DNA of 64,000 bases from Riptortus pedestris (GCA_019009955.1 CM032230.1:108007501-108071500); one strand, 5' to 3'; shown: positions 30,834 to 43,658, numbered from the stretch's first letter. The notes: a model not told the origin generated them from the letters alone. Made by a program: numbers and translations.

Positions 30834-33639
30834 AGGCTAATGCAGGCTGACGTTATTAGGAAGAAATAATGAACTGAAAATATAGGGACTAATTGGCTCC
30901 GGTGAAGCACCAAGGCATAAAATATAAGTAAAATTATCGGTATCGATGAAGTTCCGGATTACACGAGCAGGAAACTTAAAAGGAGGCTTAAAAGATAAAC
31001 GAGCACTCGAACAAAGATAAAGTAAAATAAACACTAAGGAGTTTTCATGATATAAATTTAATAAAAAATTAAACTGATAATTGTATGGAAACCCATCCGT
31101 ACCCCCAAACATCCATAACTCCCAGTAAACTGTAAGAGAAGCCTCCAACTATGAGAGCCCTGAAGTCAGCTGCTGGGGCAATATGCGGTAAACTCAACCT
31201 ACTTAAAAACACTCAACAAGATCACAATACCAGACGGACGGGGACTTAGGGAAAGGTTAAAATGTGAAATCGTAATACTTCGAAAAATTACAAATAACAT
31301 TTCTTGCGGATGGAAATATTGTCTTCACTTCACTCTAAACTTTTTTTTTTTGGGGAGAATTCTTAAGGTGCAAAATTCGGTTCCTTGCAAGCGAATGGTA
31401 AAATGACCTGCGCACGGCATAGTGGAAAATATTAAAAACGTAGGAAAGAGGAGAATGAATAAAATAAATATATGAAATAGACACTTCAATACACGGGGAT
31501 AACGTAATAGTCTTTTAAAATGCTGGCATATTGAAACGCATCAGCATGGTTGAAATGTGATAGTTGACAGAAGTATTATAAATGTTTTCATTTATTTATA
31601 CATTCACTTGCTTGTTTTTCGCATAATATTCACATATTTCAATCAAATAGATGACTAAACGAAAAAATTACTTGAAAATCATGAGGTGGAGAAACATGCA
31701 TTCACGTTATTCACAAATATATGTTTTTGTGTGCCTGATTCTTTGTCTCTAGTTGATGTCTTGGTCACCTCCGCTTTGATCGGTTAATCGGATTTTGAAG
31801 GATTTGTACTGACAATGTTGGAGCCAATCAAGGTTTCCGGTACCCAGGAATTCGGTATAGTATTGCTTGTAAGCAATCGAATTTGGCTTGAGATTGAACG
31901 CGAGGGATCTTTAGGTCATTGTGGAGATATAAGTTGTAAAACGGAGTGTTGGCAACTATCCGTGAGTTTTAGATTGCAACGAATCAATTTTGCATGAATT
32001 GGAGTGTTTTGAGGAACCCCATAATTCAAGCCCGTTAGTTCAATACTTCGGCAGAAGTATTGAGATTTGGATAAAGTACATGGGGTTCTACGGTAGCTAT
32101 TTTATCTCTAAATAGCTCGTACCCACCATACATTTCAGGAGATTATGTTATTTGATTGTTGCCGTAAGACAAGGAAAATCCGCACTGTATTCGTAAACTC
32201 TTCGTCAGAGAATATTCATAATCGACCATATTATATACGAAGGAATCAAAGCTAAAAAGTAATTTGTTCTGAAACAATTATTAAGGCTTTATACTTCAAT
32301 GTCAATGACAAACATTGTATTTTAAATCAATTCATAAAAAATGTTTTATGCTACGTTAACCGCTCAGAATGATTGGATGTATAAACTCCTTTGGACCGCT
32401 CAACGCCTTTCATGACAGCTGTTGGACCAAAATAAATAGAATAACAATTTTAGAATAACTGGAGGAAATAAAAAAAATTAATTGTTTAGGGGATGGTTTT
32501 TATTGTGACTCATGCAAATATTTAATTGGTCTGATTGTATAAGATTTTATTGTTACCTTATTTTCAAAACATCTACTCCCGTTTGTCAGATTTATTCCAT
32601 AATCAAACCTCCAATTAGTTGTTCTCGAAATGCGTATAATAATATTTATTAATAATAAAATAAATAGTCATTTGGTAATAATTATTATCTAAAGTTTATG
32701 AACCTTAGGAAATGAAATCGTTGTGTTTTAAATCTATCCATAAAATTCTTCTGTTATTTTGATTTCTCAGAATGGTTAGATTTATAAAAGTTGAGTTCAA
32801 CGTTTGGGGGATTGCAGAGAAAATCCTCTTATAACCCCTGTTTAAGTAGCAGTCTTTCTTTTTCATAATGCTTTATTATAAGCACTTAAATATAAACCTA
32901 GACATACAAAAAAGGCCTGTTTCCTCCTGTAATGAATATTACCTTTTCACTGGAGGTTATTCTGATGCTGATTTCAGGAGGGTGGACTGTATAAATGTGG
33001 GCAAAGTATGGTAAAATAAATAGGTATATTGAAAATTTATGCTAAACATATAATATAATATAAAGATATATTAGCTGAAATTACAATCTTTTGGAGTTGA
33101 TTCGAAACGGGGCTCATTGAATGTTACATCTAAAGTTGAGAAGAGTTCATTATTGCTAATCTTGAATGATGACTGCTGATTGTTAAAATATGTTGGATAA
33201 TTGTGCATGGCTCATGATGCATTATTGAAATTTGTAGGTTGTTTACCGCGTTAAAAAGGTGCTTGCTCCTCTTACCTCCTGCCCTGGCTTGAAATCTGGT
33301 TAATTACCCATTTTTTACACCAGGAAATAGCTGGTGAATTTATGCTTTGAAAATATATGCTCTCATAAAATATGGTCTTACTGTTTGGGCTTTTTCGCCA
33401 ACTTGTTGTAATATGCTATTGGTTAAAGTCCACCAAGAGTTTGCTGGCGGTGGTAAAACGGAGTACAGTTTCAGAGTAACAGTACCATCTTCAGTGCCTG
33501 GAAAGAGCTTTAGAGAGCAGTAGCTTGAACCAAGGCTGCCTGGCCTGGGTGGAGGAAACTGCCCTTTTTTGTACATCTAGATTTATTTGTAAGTGGATAT
33601 AATAAAGCATTGTGAAAAATTCTAGTTGAAATTAGAAAT
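30834..33639. other. Unassigned DNA, 2.8 kb
   Basis: The largest stretch without a family I can recognise. Frames at 30837-31148 (minus), 31815-31997 (plus) and 33340-33576 (minus) lack domain signatures. On the minus strand CTGAAGATGGTACTGTTACT and CTGAAAC near 33470-33494 is only loosely hammerhead-like (see rejected). Confidence 0.45.
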
Positions 33640-34415
33640 TTGTTCCAGTTCTCTTGCGCCTACTATGCAGAAAAAGTCTTCCAAAAATTCAAGCTCAACA
33701 TATTAACCAGCATCGCTGCATTTGGAATCACTCGAATCAAGAACAATTCCTCATATACACCGACTCGTCGAGTACCATATTGAGTATTAAAGATATATTT
33801 CCGAACAATCCAATAGTACAAAAAAATACATAATTATATACAAATGCGCCGAGAGTTAAGGAGAGTCGTCCACTTCATGTGGATTCCAAGCCACGTAGGA
33901 ATAGATGGAAATGAAAAAGCAGATGTAGAGCAACAATTACATCTACTGAGCTCTATTAACCTCTCAAAGAAGATATTGAAAAAAACTGGGAACACAAGTG
34001 GAACGATCTTATGACAAAAGATCCTTTATGCCCGATATGTGAGAAGTGTAACACAGATTTAACTATCTACCACATATTAATGAAATGCCATACGTATACA
34101 GATACTCGAAACGAATGCAATATTCCCAATAATATAGCAGTGGCCCTTGGAGATGACTCCATAGAGCTAGATAAATTATCTAGTTTTATGAAAATTACAA
34201 ATTTGTATAAAGAAATTTAAATTACAAATTTTTTATATACACATTTATGTTGTTAAATTTTAAATAGAGATATAAATGAGGATATAACAACATTAACAAT
34301 TTACATAAACATAGTTTACTCTCAAAGTGCAAAGTACTTTGGATCGCTGTTTGATATTACTGGGCGATGAACACCTAGTAGTTTTTCGCCCTAAAACCCT
34401 ATGAAACAAACAACT
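33640..34415 (+). pseudogene. RNase H-bearing non-LTR retrotransposon 3' end, copy 1
   Basis: Pieces in different frames give IYTDSSS (TDS active-site motif), FMWIPSHVGIDGNEKADV (the WIPSHVGI-GNE-AD signature of the RNase H domain) and CPICEKCNTDLTIYHILMKC (a C-C-H-C zinc-finger-like end), closing with NLYKEI and stop at 34220. The last 69 codons (34011-34220) are open. The 3' UTR to about 34415 (TAAATAGAGATATAAATGAG, TACTGGGCGATGA) matches the copy at 45.3 kb. RNase H after RT is typical of I-group LINEs. RT and endonuclease are absent; internal deletions lie between ADV and the zinc finger. Confidence 0.82.
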
Positions 34416-35109
34416 AAATGTGTTTCATGTGCTGGGAGTTCACGGCAGTTATGCCCACTGCGAACCATGACGTCATCGATGTAGAATAGCAGCCCATCGA
34501 TGATATATTTTGTCAATGATTTTAAATTTCAATACATGAGGAAGAGTTGATTTATTATCAAGCCGGCTATTATTTGTTTTTTACGTCACTTATATATAAG
34601 AGTACGTATACTTTTATTTTTGCTCTTATAGATTTAATATTAGCTATCTTAATGAGATTTATTATGTACTCTCACTCTGTGAGATCATCTACTTAGGTTC
34701 CGCTATATTTTGTGTGTTGTCTCAGTTGATTGATCAGTGCATTGATTTTATCTTTTTCCTTTTGATAATCGCTTGCACTAGAACTAATCACTACGTTTTG
34801 AAGCTTATTCTTTGTCAAAGTCTATAAATCTCAAATATTTAGGAGTCAACAAGTAAGTTACTTGTCTGTGAATCTGAAATTTGGTTCTTGATATTTGAGT
34901 TTGAAGCATCACCTATCAAGTACGAGATTCGTCAAGCATTAAGTACATAAGCAGGTTGCAACTAATTTGGCAAGACAGTATAACCTAATTTTTCTTTTAA
35001 TCAATTTTTCTTAGAAGAGCATGTGGAACACAAATAAATCTGCTATTGACATTGTATTTGAACGGTGTATTCTCAAAGTTTTTTTTAAAAAAAAGATGAC
35101 TACAATGAG
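34416..35109. other. Unassigned DNA
   Basis: No supported feature. Confidence 0.5.
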
Positions 35110-35570
35110 TTATGTTCAATACATATATATTTGTGTGTGTGCTTGTGGCCGTTGACGCATTTGTGTGTCTGTGTGTGTGTGGTTAATTGTTAATTAACTC
35201 GATATTTAACCATTTCATATAGAACTAAAAACAAGGTTTGTAATTGGCAAAAGGAAATAAGGAAGAGTGGGAATTTAAAGAAATAATAAGTTATTTCCGT
35301 TATTAAATGACAAATTCTATGTATTTTTTAAATTTTATTTTTACATTTTGAAAAATTTGGCGATATTCTTATGGAGTTATAACACCTTCATGATGTTATA
35401 TATTTGGAGTTAATTCAAAAGTTTTGCCTTGAGTAAATTCACATCCTTATTCAAGTATCCTTAGCTACTATATCATTATAATTCTCCAAATTTACGTGCA
35501 CACAATATATGTTTCTGCCATTGGAACTCGTGGGAAATCTGCTTAATTTATGCAGACGCTTACGTTTATT
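35110..35570 (+). mobile_element. Old, decayed H copy
   Basis: A TATATATTTGTGTGTGTGC tract, TTAACTCGATATTTAACCAT, TTTGTAATTGGCAAAAGG, ATTTCCGTTATT, then the 3' end ACTCGTGGGAAATCTGCTTA, ATTTATGCAGACGCTTACGT. Order and spacing match H but divergence is high, so the family has been active over a long time. Confidence 0.6.
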
Positions 35571-36620
35571 TTTATTTTCATTAATATATCACATATCATA
35601 CATTCCCTTTTATGTTGTAATTATCATTCTCTTTGACGAATAAATAAGCACTACTATTTTTTTTAAATTCATTTTTAAACTTCTTTTTTTTTTTGTTCTT
35701 CTCCTAGTAACCCTTTGAGTAATCATTTATTTGAGTACATGTTCAATTGCCATTTGTTGTTAGATTTAAATAAATTGAGTTTTATTATATTAACAATAGC
35801 AATGAAGTATTAATATATTATAAAATAAAAAAATAAATGAATTTGTGAATTAAACGAAATAATTATAAAATAAAATTAACTATATGAAATATAAAACTAA
35901 TTAAATAAAGTAAAACTCAACGAATGTTACGGTTTTGCTATTCTTTAATTTGCGAGTATACGTAGGGTAAAATATATTGAATAACAATTCTCATTCCTCA
36001 TAATCAACATTAAACTCTAATGTAGTTTTGCTAAAATAGCGTTCATGATTATTTGTTTGACCTATTTTTATTAAAATTTGTTCAGTGTCATAGAGTATAT
36101 GTAAAAAGGATTCTTATCTGTGTGTTGCGAGTACATTGGTCATTTTCTTGAATTTTAAATCTTGTAAAATTGTGTTGTAGTTGTTGTGAATAATATTATT
36201 ATTTGTCAATAATTATATTGTGTATCCCTATGATGTAAGTATTTGATTGACCAAATTCTGGCAAAGTGGTGTGTCTAGGCCCTGCCTTTCTTGCCAATAT
36301 TGTTTTCTCCAACTTCACAACTGTCCACTTTCTTCCGAAAGAAACTTCTGAATGCTATTCCAGTCGGAATCGAATATTCTGGGTAAATATGTTTCATGAC
36401 GACAGGATGTTTTTATCTATGGAGCGATAAATTAATTCTGGATTTCTTATGTTAAGTTTCGTAAATAACCGTATTGTTTATAACAAGCTGTAAATAATGT
36501 GCTTCAATGTGAATGTTTTTATATAAAACATTTAATCCTAATATTTTTAAGCTCCATAATTATTTATTATTTTTGATGTATTAGTATAATATGATTCTGC
36601 CATAGTAAATATAACAAATT
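35571..36620. other. Unassigned very AT-rich DNA
   Basis: No supported feature. Confidence 0.5.
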
Positions 36621-36804
36621 AGCATATTGACCTTTTCATGATAGATGATAGATATTGAGCATATTGACCTTTTCATGATAGATGATAGATATTGAGCATA
36701 TTGACCTTTTCATGATAAATGATATATATTGAGCATATTGACCTTTTCATGGTAGGTGATAGATATTGAGCATATTAACCTTTTCATGATTGATATTGAG
36801 CATA
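36621..36804. repeat. 37-bp tandem repeat, ~5 units
   Basis: Unit AGCATATTGACCTTTTCATG + ATAGATGATAGATATTG. The first units are near-identical and the last one is shortened. Confidence 0.92.
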
Positions 36805-37430
36805 ATTTTCTAATATAACATTGTTCTTATATTTAAAGGAAACAAAGGAAAATAAAAAAAAGAAACTTTGTAAACGAACGATATTGAAAGAAAACCACTA
36901 AACGGGATTCCATTCTAAACGGGAACCAGTACCACAAATATTTTGTTCAATATTCTTCTCGGAAAGAATACGAGAACCAGATGTTATATTTAAAACAATA
37001 AATATAATCCAATCGACATGAAAGAGAGGGAAATCTACTACGTATATCTGGAAATGCTTTAACAAGAAGAGCTCTTGTTCTGACATTTTAGCATCTTTCA
37101 TTTATACATTTCACAAATAATATACCATCGAAAAATGTATATTCATGGTGTAAACTAATAAAAACACCATTTTTCGGATTTTCAAATCAATAGATAGAAA
37201 TTTATGCATCATTTAATTGTCAACATTTGTTGATTATACATTGATATACTACAAAAATTTATTTGATAATAATTGAGGCTCAAATTAACCATCTGAGGTA
37301 TACCACCATAATAAATGAACTCAGGTGAGCTGTGGTTGGCAAATCACCCTTCCAAATGTTAGTTTGTGATATTATCCATTTTACTATTTATGGATTATGA
37401 TAAGCCATGTGAGTTCAGGCGTTAATCTGA
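36805..37430. other. Unassigned AT-rich DNA
   Basis: No supported feature. Confidence 0.5.
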
Positions 37431-38132
37431 ATCTCACATATTTCGTTTCCTATTGGTTTTTCGTAAAATGTAAACATAACAAAAGTTGTTTATTTTGTTA
37501 TTTAGAGTAACTTTTGTTATATATATTTTTTTCGTATGCCGAATTATAAACGAGATATACGCTAAAACCTATAGCGGAAGCGAACAATTTTATTTGGCAC
37601 AAAAGACTAAACCGAACTAAATAAAACTCGGCATGAGTATTAGCACTAACGCCTTTATTATAATAAGCTATACTAACATTTCTAGGGACGGGCAGGAGTG
37701 GGGGTTTAAGGGAGGCCTGAAATTAAAAATAGCTGCATTTCGTTTTCTATTGGTTTTTCTGCATATATGCACATGACACAAGTTGTTTATTTTGTTATTT
37801 AAAATAACTTCTGTTATATCCATTTCTGTCGTATAACAAAGTATAAACGAGATATTCACGAAAAACTAGAGCGGGGCCAACAATTTTGTTGGGCATTAAC
37901 TATTGAACCGAACTTAAAAAAAACTCGGAATGTGAATTAGCATTAATTCTACCATGATTATAAGATATATTAAAATTTTTAGGTCCAAACGGGAGTGGGG
38001 GTTATGAAAGAGACCTGAAATGAAAAATTGTGATATTCCGATTCCAATTGGGTTTTCAACGATTTTCTATAAAAATACAATCATTAGACAGTCAACGATG
38101 ATTCCCCGGGCATTGCCGGGTATATTAGCTAG
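37431..38132 (+). mobile_element. Helitron-like element with internal ~300-bp duplication
   Basis: The 3' end has the Helitron layout: hairpin CCCGG-GCATTG-CCGGG (38105-38120), then TATATTAGCTAG ending in CTAG at 38132. Upstream, a unit starting CATATTTCGTTTCCTATTGG at about 37437 recurs at about 37734 with GTTGTTTATTTTGTTATTT, TATAAACGAGATAT, ACCGAACT and GGAGTGGGGGTT conserved; a third partial start lies near 38035. The 5' terminus (TC) is not identified, and the base after CTAG is A rather than the usual T. No Rep/helicase coding is present. Confidence 0.65.
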
Positions 38133-38374
38133 ATCGTAGATACAAAATAATTACATTATAGATGATATTTAATTATAATAAATGCTATCCACGATTATGA
38201 TTTGAATTATTCACGGTGTGTCAAACAGTGGAGAGGGAATGATTAGAGACTTATTTTCATTTATAAGTAGCCCAAGGGACACTTACGGGGAAATGTGCGC
38301 CTAGACGGGAAGAGCACTTCTACACATAGAAGCATTGCCAATAACAAAATAAAATCTTTCCGTCTCAAATGATT
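38133..38374. other. Interior between two Helitron-like ends
   Basis: Probably the body of the element ending at 38403; no coding sequence. Confidence 0.4.
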
Positions 38375-38403
38375 TTCCGAGCGAAGCCTTGGGTACCTTG
38401 GCT
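38375..38403 (+). mobile_element. Second Helitron-like 3' end
   Basis: TTCCGAGCGAAGCCTTGGGT, ACCTTGGCTAG. CGAGCGAAGCC...GGCTAG is a common form of Helitron 3' ends, with short pairing (GCC/GGC), CTAG last, and a T from the (TA)n tract next, as expected for A-T insertion. Confidence 0.55.
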
Positions 38404-38404
38404 A

Positions 38405-38457
<53 letters not shown>
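38404..38457. repeat. (TA)n microsatellite
   Basis: About 27 TA units directly after a Helitron-like CTAG terminus, followed by (GT)n. Confidence 0.95.
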
Positions 38458-38460
<3 letters not shown>

Positions 38461-38500
38461 TGTGTGTGTAAGTATATGTGTTCTAGTGGTTGTTATTTTT

Positions 38501-39091
38501 AGCAGATTTCCCTTAAGACAAATCAGCTGGTAAGGGTTGTGCTCATGATGCGATTTTCTAAACATTTCCTCAAATGTCCATAGATCCTACACAGGAGACG
38601 AAAATGACGTCCATTCAAATTTATATATATATATATATATATATATCTATCTATCTATCTATATATTTGTCTGTTACCGCTCTAGCGGTCGCAATTTTTG
38701 TTTGATCGTTACCAAACTCGATATTTAGTCGTTTTATGTAAAAAGAAAGATCAAGTTCGTTAACGGCTGAAATCGGACCAGTGGGAGGGGGGGGGGTTTA
38801 GAGGGTAGGATTTTCGAAAATGAGAAATATCTCCGTTACTATACGTCGGATCGAAATATTGTACAGAATCAATCGTATTGCAAATTAAATTTACTATAAA
38901 TATTGTTATATACATTTATTCCCTATCTTGAATATTAACCGAGATATTTGCATTTTTATGAAATTTGGGCCGATAACGGATTTTTGAATTTCCCTTTGCC
39001 GTAACCGTTTGGCTCTCCTATGGAGATTTCTCTATTGTATAACTTTACGTGGGAAATCTGCTTAGTTTACGCAGCCCCTGCGTGACGGACT
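38501..39091 (+). mobile_element. H copy, variant B, complete
   Basis: After TTATTTTT: AGCAGATTTCCCTTAAGACA, the 5' block, (AT)n-(CTAT)n at about 38622-38665, core, the variant B 3' third (GGGCCGATAACGGATTTTTG, CCGTAACCGTTTGGCTC), then GGGAAATCTGCTTAGTTTAC, CAGCCCCTGCGTGACGGACT and a T-run. About 590 bp, a good reference copy for variant B. Confidence 0.93.
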
Positions 39092-39299
39092 TTTTTTTTA
39101 TTAAGAAAACTAATATCTCTGGGTTTCAAGTAAAAAACTAAATTTGTTAAAGGCTACAATCGAACAACTAAGGAGAGGGTTTAGAAAGCGAGTAAAATTA
39201 AAATTCAGAAATCATGCATTATTATGAGTTATGCCTAAAATATGATTAACCAATATCGTTGCTCATTAATTTAATTGTTCTTGCATACAAATATGTTTT
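39092..39299 (+). mobile_element. Old H remnant, left part
   Basis: AAATTTGTTAAAGGCTACAA, AGGAGAGGGTTTAGAAAGCG correspond to the H core (GTTCGTTAACGGCTGAAATC, GGGTTTAGAG). It is cut by the next H copy and resumes at 39893. Confidence 0.5.
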
Positions 39300-39892
39300 A
39301 GCAGATTTCCCTTAAGGGGAATCAGCTATTGAGGTCGTACTCATGACGCGAGTTTCGAAAGATTTCCTCAAATGTTCATCGATCCTATCCAGGAGATGAC
39401 GAAAATGAGGTCCGGTCAAGATTATATATATATGTCTGTTAACGCTCTAGCGGTCGCAATTTTCGTTTGATCGTTACCAAACTCGATATTTAAACGCTGT
39501 ATGCAAAAATAAAATCATGTTCGTTAATGGCTGAAATCGGACCAGTGGGAGGAGGGGTTTAGAGCGGAGGACTATTGAAAATTCGAAATACCTCCGTTAC
39601 TATACGTCGGATCGAAATATTATATAGATGCAATCTTATTGCAAATTAAATTTACTATAAATAATGTTATATACATTTATTCTGTATCTTGAATATTAAC
39701 CGAGATATTTGCATTTTTCTGTTTTCAACTTCTGAGATGAGTTGGGCTAACTTCGGGTCTAGTCGTGTGTTTCCGTCAAGAGCTAGTTCGGGCCCTTCCC
39801 GTAAATGTTTGACTCTCTATTCTGAAATTTCTGTATTATAAAACTTCACGTGGGAAATCTGCTTAGTTTACGCAGCCCCTGAGTGACGGACT
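39300..39892 (+). mobile_element. H copy, variant C, complete
   Basis: Intact ends: AGCAGATTTCCCTTAAGGGG and GCAGCCCCTGAGTGACGGAC. The (TA)n tract is very short, about 12 bp. The 3' third reads GATGAGTTGGGCTAACTTCG, CCGTCAAGAGCTAGTTCGGG, another exchangeable module. It sits in the T-run of an older H copy. Confidence 0.92.
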
Positions 39893-40238
39893 TTTTTTTC
39901 AGCCTTTTGTAAACCCCCATTCTTTCACGTCTCGAATTAGCAATATATCACGAAATGTTTTACTCCAAGCATAAATACGAGTTACTGTATTCCTGAGACC
40001 CTGAGGTGTGGCGACAGGGCGTCTACAACTAACGTTCTTTATTTTTATTTGAACAACACCATCCGCAGTGTTTAACTGGTACATGAAAGTACTAAAGGTT
40101 TTCTAATTTAATAATTGAAGGAGGAATAGGGGTGATAAAATGAAAAATAGAAATATTTCCGTTACAATGAATCATATCTGAGAATGCTACGTGACCAATT
40201 CTGTTCTAGATTAGTTGTTTTATTCGAAAAGAAAAACA
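39893..40238 (+). mobile_element. Old H remnant, right part
   Basis: TCAGCCTTTTGTAAACCCCC and following bases match the variant A interior (TCAGCCTTCAGCAAACCCCC), continuing the remnant before 39300. Later bases are too decayed to align. Confidence 0.45.
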
Positions 40239-40842
40239 AGTCCATCTCGCAGGGGCTGCGTAAACTAAGCAGATTTCCCATGTGAAGTTTTACAATAGAG
40301 AAATCTGCATACTAGTATCAGTAGTAGTAATGAGTCTCTAATCCAATTTCACGAGAGCGAACAGCTACGGAAATGGCGAAACTAGCTTACGGCGGAAGAT
40401 CACGATTACAGCCGACATCAGCCGATCTCATTTCGTCCGTTATACGCTCACACTTAATAAAAACGCAAATATCTCGGTTATTACTCAAGATAGAGAATAA
40501 ATGTATATAACAATTTTATAGTAAATTTAATTTGTAATTACACGTAGATTATACAAGTTTTCGATCCGACGTATAGTAACAGAGATATTTCGATTTTTTG
40601 AGAATTTCCCTTCCCATTAGTCCGATTTCAGCCATTAACAAACTTGATCTTTTTTTTACATAAAACGATTAATTATTGAGTTTGGTAGCGATCAAACTAA
40701 CAGTACGACCGCTAGAACAGAGAAATATATATATATAATTTTGAAAGGACCTCATTTTCGTCATCTCCTGGGTAGGATCGATGGACATTTGAAGAAATTT
40801 TTCGAAACTCGCTTCATGAGTACGACCTCAATAGCTGATTTC

Positions 40843-40905
<63 letters not shown>

Positions 40906-40917
40906 CGGACCTCATTT
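40239..40917 (-). mobile_element. H copy with long (TA)n and broken 5' palindrome
   Basis: 3' end AGTCCATCTCGCAGGGGCTG; core; 5' block to CTCAATAGCTGATTTCCC at 40844. There the palindrome is cut and replaced by (AT)n 40845-40902 followed by GAACGGACCTCATTT, a second H 5' block. It looks like a join of two copies at their TA tracts. Confidence 0.85.
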
Positions 40918-41129
40918 ATCCAAATTATTTATGTTTTCAGCCTATAGTTAGCCCAACTTCTATTCATGCAATTTTCACTTAAATGAACCGTAATAAAAAC
41001 ATCTCTGGTTCAACTTATATTTCAAGCCCGGTAATATAAGCTACTTATAACGAGAGAACTAGAGATATGAATGTGGGATAACATCATTACAAGTGGTTTA
41101 CACTTTACCTTCAACATGCGTGCAAGTAG

Positions 41130-41216
41130 GGTCGACGGACATTTGAAGAACCATTTAGAAAAACTCTTCATCCGTACATCCACAATATCTGATTTCCCAA
41201 AAAGGTAATTTGCTAA
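41130..41216 (-). mobile_element. H 5' end fragment, decayed
   Basis: GGGTCGACGGACATTTGAAG, TCCGTACATCCACAATATCT, GATTTCCCAAAAAGGTAATT, TGCTAAAAG. This is the 5' terminal ~90 bases only. Confidence 0.65.
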
Positions 41217-42586
41217 AAGTTCCGTGAAGCAAGGGTTGGCTAATTTAGTGATTTCCCGTAGTAATTAGGGGATATATGTTAGTAACATTTATTGTTCATT
41301 GAGTCTCTTTGCTGAGACAACTTTCATAAATAATAGAATGGTTATTGTCAACAGAGAAATAGCAAAGTGTAAATTAAAGAAAACAGATCGTTGTTTATTT
41401 ATATTAATTTAAATTGTCATTATGTGGAATCATAGACAGTCTATATTTAATTATGTTAATGTGAAAGGCTGGTACAGTTCTATACAGAAGCTCAAGCAAT
41501 TGAGCACCAAAAAATTGAAGGTTATTATATATAAAAACAATTCCCTTCGACACCACAGTGCATATATACAACTCTGTACTTGGAAAATCTCTTTTATAAA
41601 TATTTAATAAAAAAAGTGAACAATAATTTTTAAAAAATTCTCAAATCTAAATTATTATTAGTTATATACTTATTTATTAAAATACTTTTTTCCAAAAACA
41701 TAAAATTTTACATTTACTTCCACAAAGCACTTCGAAAATTTGACAAATTCTGTAATTTACTCATTTGGAAGCCATCAATAACTTCTTTCTCAGATAAAAA
41801 TAAGTAAAATTTTCCATACAGCATAACCGTTAGACGCACCAAAAATTTACAAAGTAACACAATTCGTAGAAAATTTAATTTCTCGACACTGATTTTTTGA
41901 GTAAAACGTTCGAAAAGCAAGGTATTTTATGTTGATTATCCTTTACCCCTTGTCCGACTGTTGTATTCTTACTATTTAAGAAATAGATTTTCATTTGCTA
42001 TAAAATACATGATGTTTGGTTCAGAAAGCTATGTAGGTGGAAAAATGTATTCCTTTTATAAATAACTACGTAATTTGTTTTAAACAAATTAATTCTAAGA
42101 AAATGTTTTGTTATGTTGATGTTTTTAAAAGTAACCTTTTTTTTGGACTTATTCAAAAATACTTTTTGCGTTATTTCGTTTCAATTGTTTTTTTTTTTGT
42201 TTTTTTTAAACTTCAGAATCCATTCTTTTCACCGTAGACTTGTTTCAAAGATATTCACTGCAACCTTTATGTCGCACCATTTTTTTATATAATGTGCCGT
42301 TTCTGATCTAACAATTTGTGCATTATTCGGCTAAAGGATGCGTCAAATTGAAACGTTCGCCGATATAAACTCGTTTTAGAATTTGATTTTCTACAAGAAT
42401 AAAAAAGTATGGCGTTCCATTGAAAATTCCAAAGTTATGGTCGCTGGAGAAGTATCGGAGAAGGTTAAGAGGTTGAGTGTGGACTGAAAGGAATCTTCAG
42501 GGATCACAATTATGGCACACCAAGTCTCAGCCCTGTATTAAAATAATTGGAGATTTTAAGGGGTAAGGGGGTGGCAAGGGAAGTTG

Positions 42587-42645
<59 letters not shown>

Positions 42646-43033
42646 GCATGCAAATTCACACACACACACACAAATATACATATCGACACAAATAACTTTT
42701 AAACTCTAGGATCCGTGAATACAGGATTGCTGATTATGGAGTTTTAGCATGTGGTGTACGACATGCAAAAATTTCACTATCATCCTGCAGGAGAACTGGC
42801 AAACAAAATTATATTCATATAAAATTTCCACCTAACTAACATGAAAGCTCGCTATGTCGCATAAATTCCTGTAAAGCAACATCAAAGGTGATTTGACAAA
42901 AGGTTCGCGCCGTAAATCATCCCCTTTCACCAATTTCTCTATCCGCCCTACCTCAACTATGCAGACTACTGTAGACATCTTTCACCCTTGAAATACTGTA
43001 GGTCGATACTGAGCATTGGTCTCTGAATCATGG
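41217..43033. other. Unassigned AT-rich DNA with (TA)n and (CA)n
   Basis: Holds a (TA)n tract at 42590-42644 and a short (AC)n at about 42657-42672. Frames here (41422, 41714 minus, 42037) are low-complexity AT-rich and I do not call them. Confidence 0.5.
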
Positions 43034-43155
43034 CGTTATATCTTAAGGGAAATCTGCTATTGATGCTGGTCTCCTGACATGACGGCGACTTTTTGAAATT
43101 CTCAAATGCCTACGACTCACACCTATTTGATGACGAAAATGATGTCTGCACAAAT
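43034..43155 (+). mobile_element. H 5' end fragment, decayed
   Basis: TTAAGGGAAATCTGCTATTG, TCATGACGG... and GATGACGAAAATGATGTCTG align with the H 5' block. It stops before the TA tract. Confidence 0.65.
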
Positions 43156-43433
43156 GAGGATATAATGAATTATATAATCAATAACATTTAAAACGTTTTG
43201 GGAGTGGTCCAAGAAACCAAGAACAAATTTGGAATCCTTAAAATAACTTCGTTGTTTTGTATTGGACGGTAAAATGTTTATTAGCAGTATTACTGTTAAA
43301 GCAGTGTTTTAGAATGGCTGTTCAAATAATTAAGATTGAAATATTAAGGCGGTTATTTTTTTCATTTACCATTCTTTCTAAAGTTTCCACTACTACTCAT
43401 TTAATTACACTAAATACATCACTTTCTGAACAT

Positions 43434-43658
43434 ATTATTATTATTGATTAACGTCCATTTTTTGCAACTAAGGCTAATTGGGACGGGTTATCTACAGATT
43501 ACCACCCTTTTCTAGCCAGGGTGGAACTAAGGATATTATTTAATGAATTCCGTCACTAAATAAATTACTATTGCCCAGGCGAGAATCGAACTCGCCACTC
43601 TAGGTCCACAATGTGAGATTAAGGCCAACGCTTTAACTCACAAGGCTAACCTGAGCCC
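43434..43658 (-). mobile_element. Full-length tRNA-derived SINE
   Basis: Minus strand: GGGCTCAGGTTAGCCTTGTG head, box B-like GAGTTCGATTCTCGCC, body, tail ATGGACGTTAATCAATAATA. Among the best-preserved copies; a useful consensus reference with 3901 and 8071. Confidence 0.9.

Noticed and set aside
33460..33500. Minus-strand CTGAAGATGGTACTGTTACT...GAAAC, hammerhead-like
   Set aside because: Stem II is only 4 bp with a wobble, the segment after GAAA has no palindrome or TH, and stem I does not pair. It may be a very decayed relative but cannot be supported.
36621..36804. Regular tandem repeat that might suggest CRISPR
   Set aside because: Units are directly adjacent with no unique spacers, and the context is eukaryotic.
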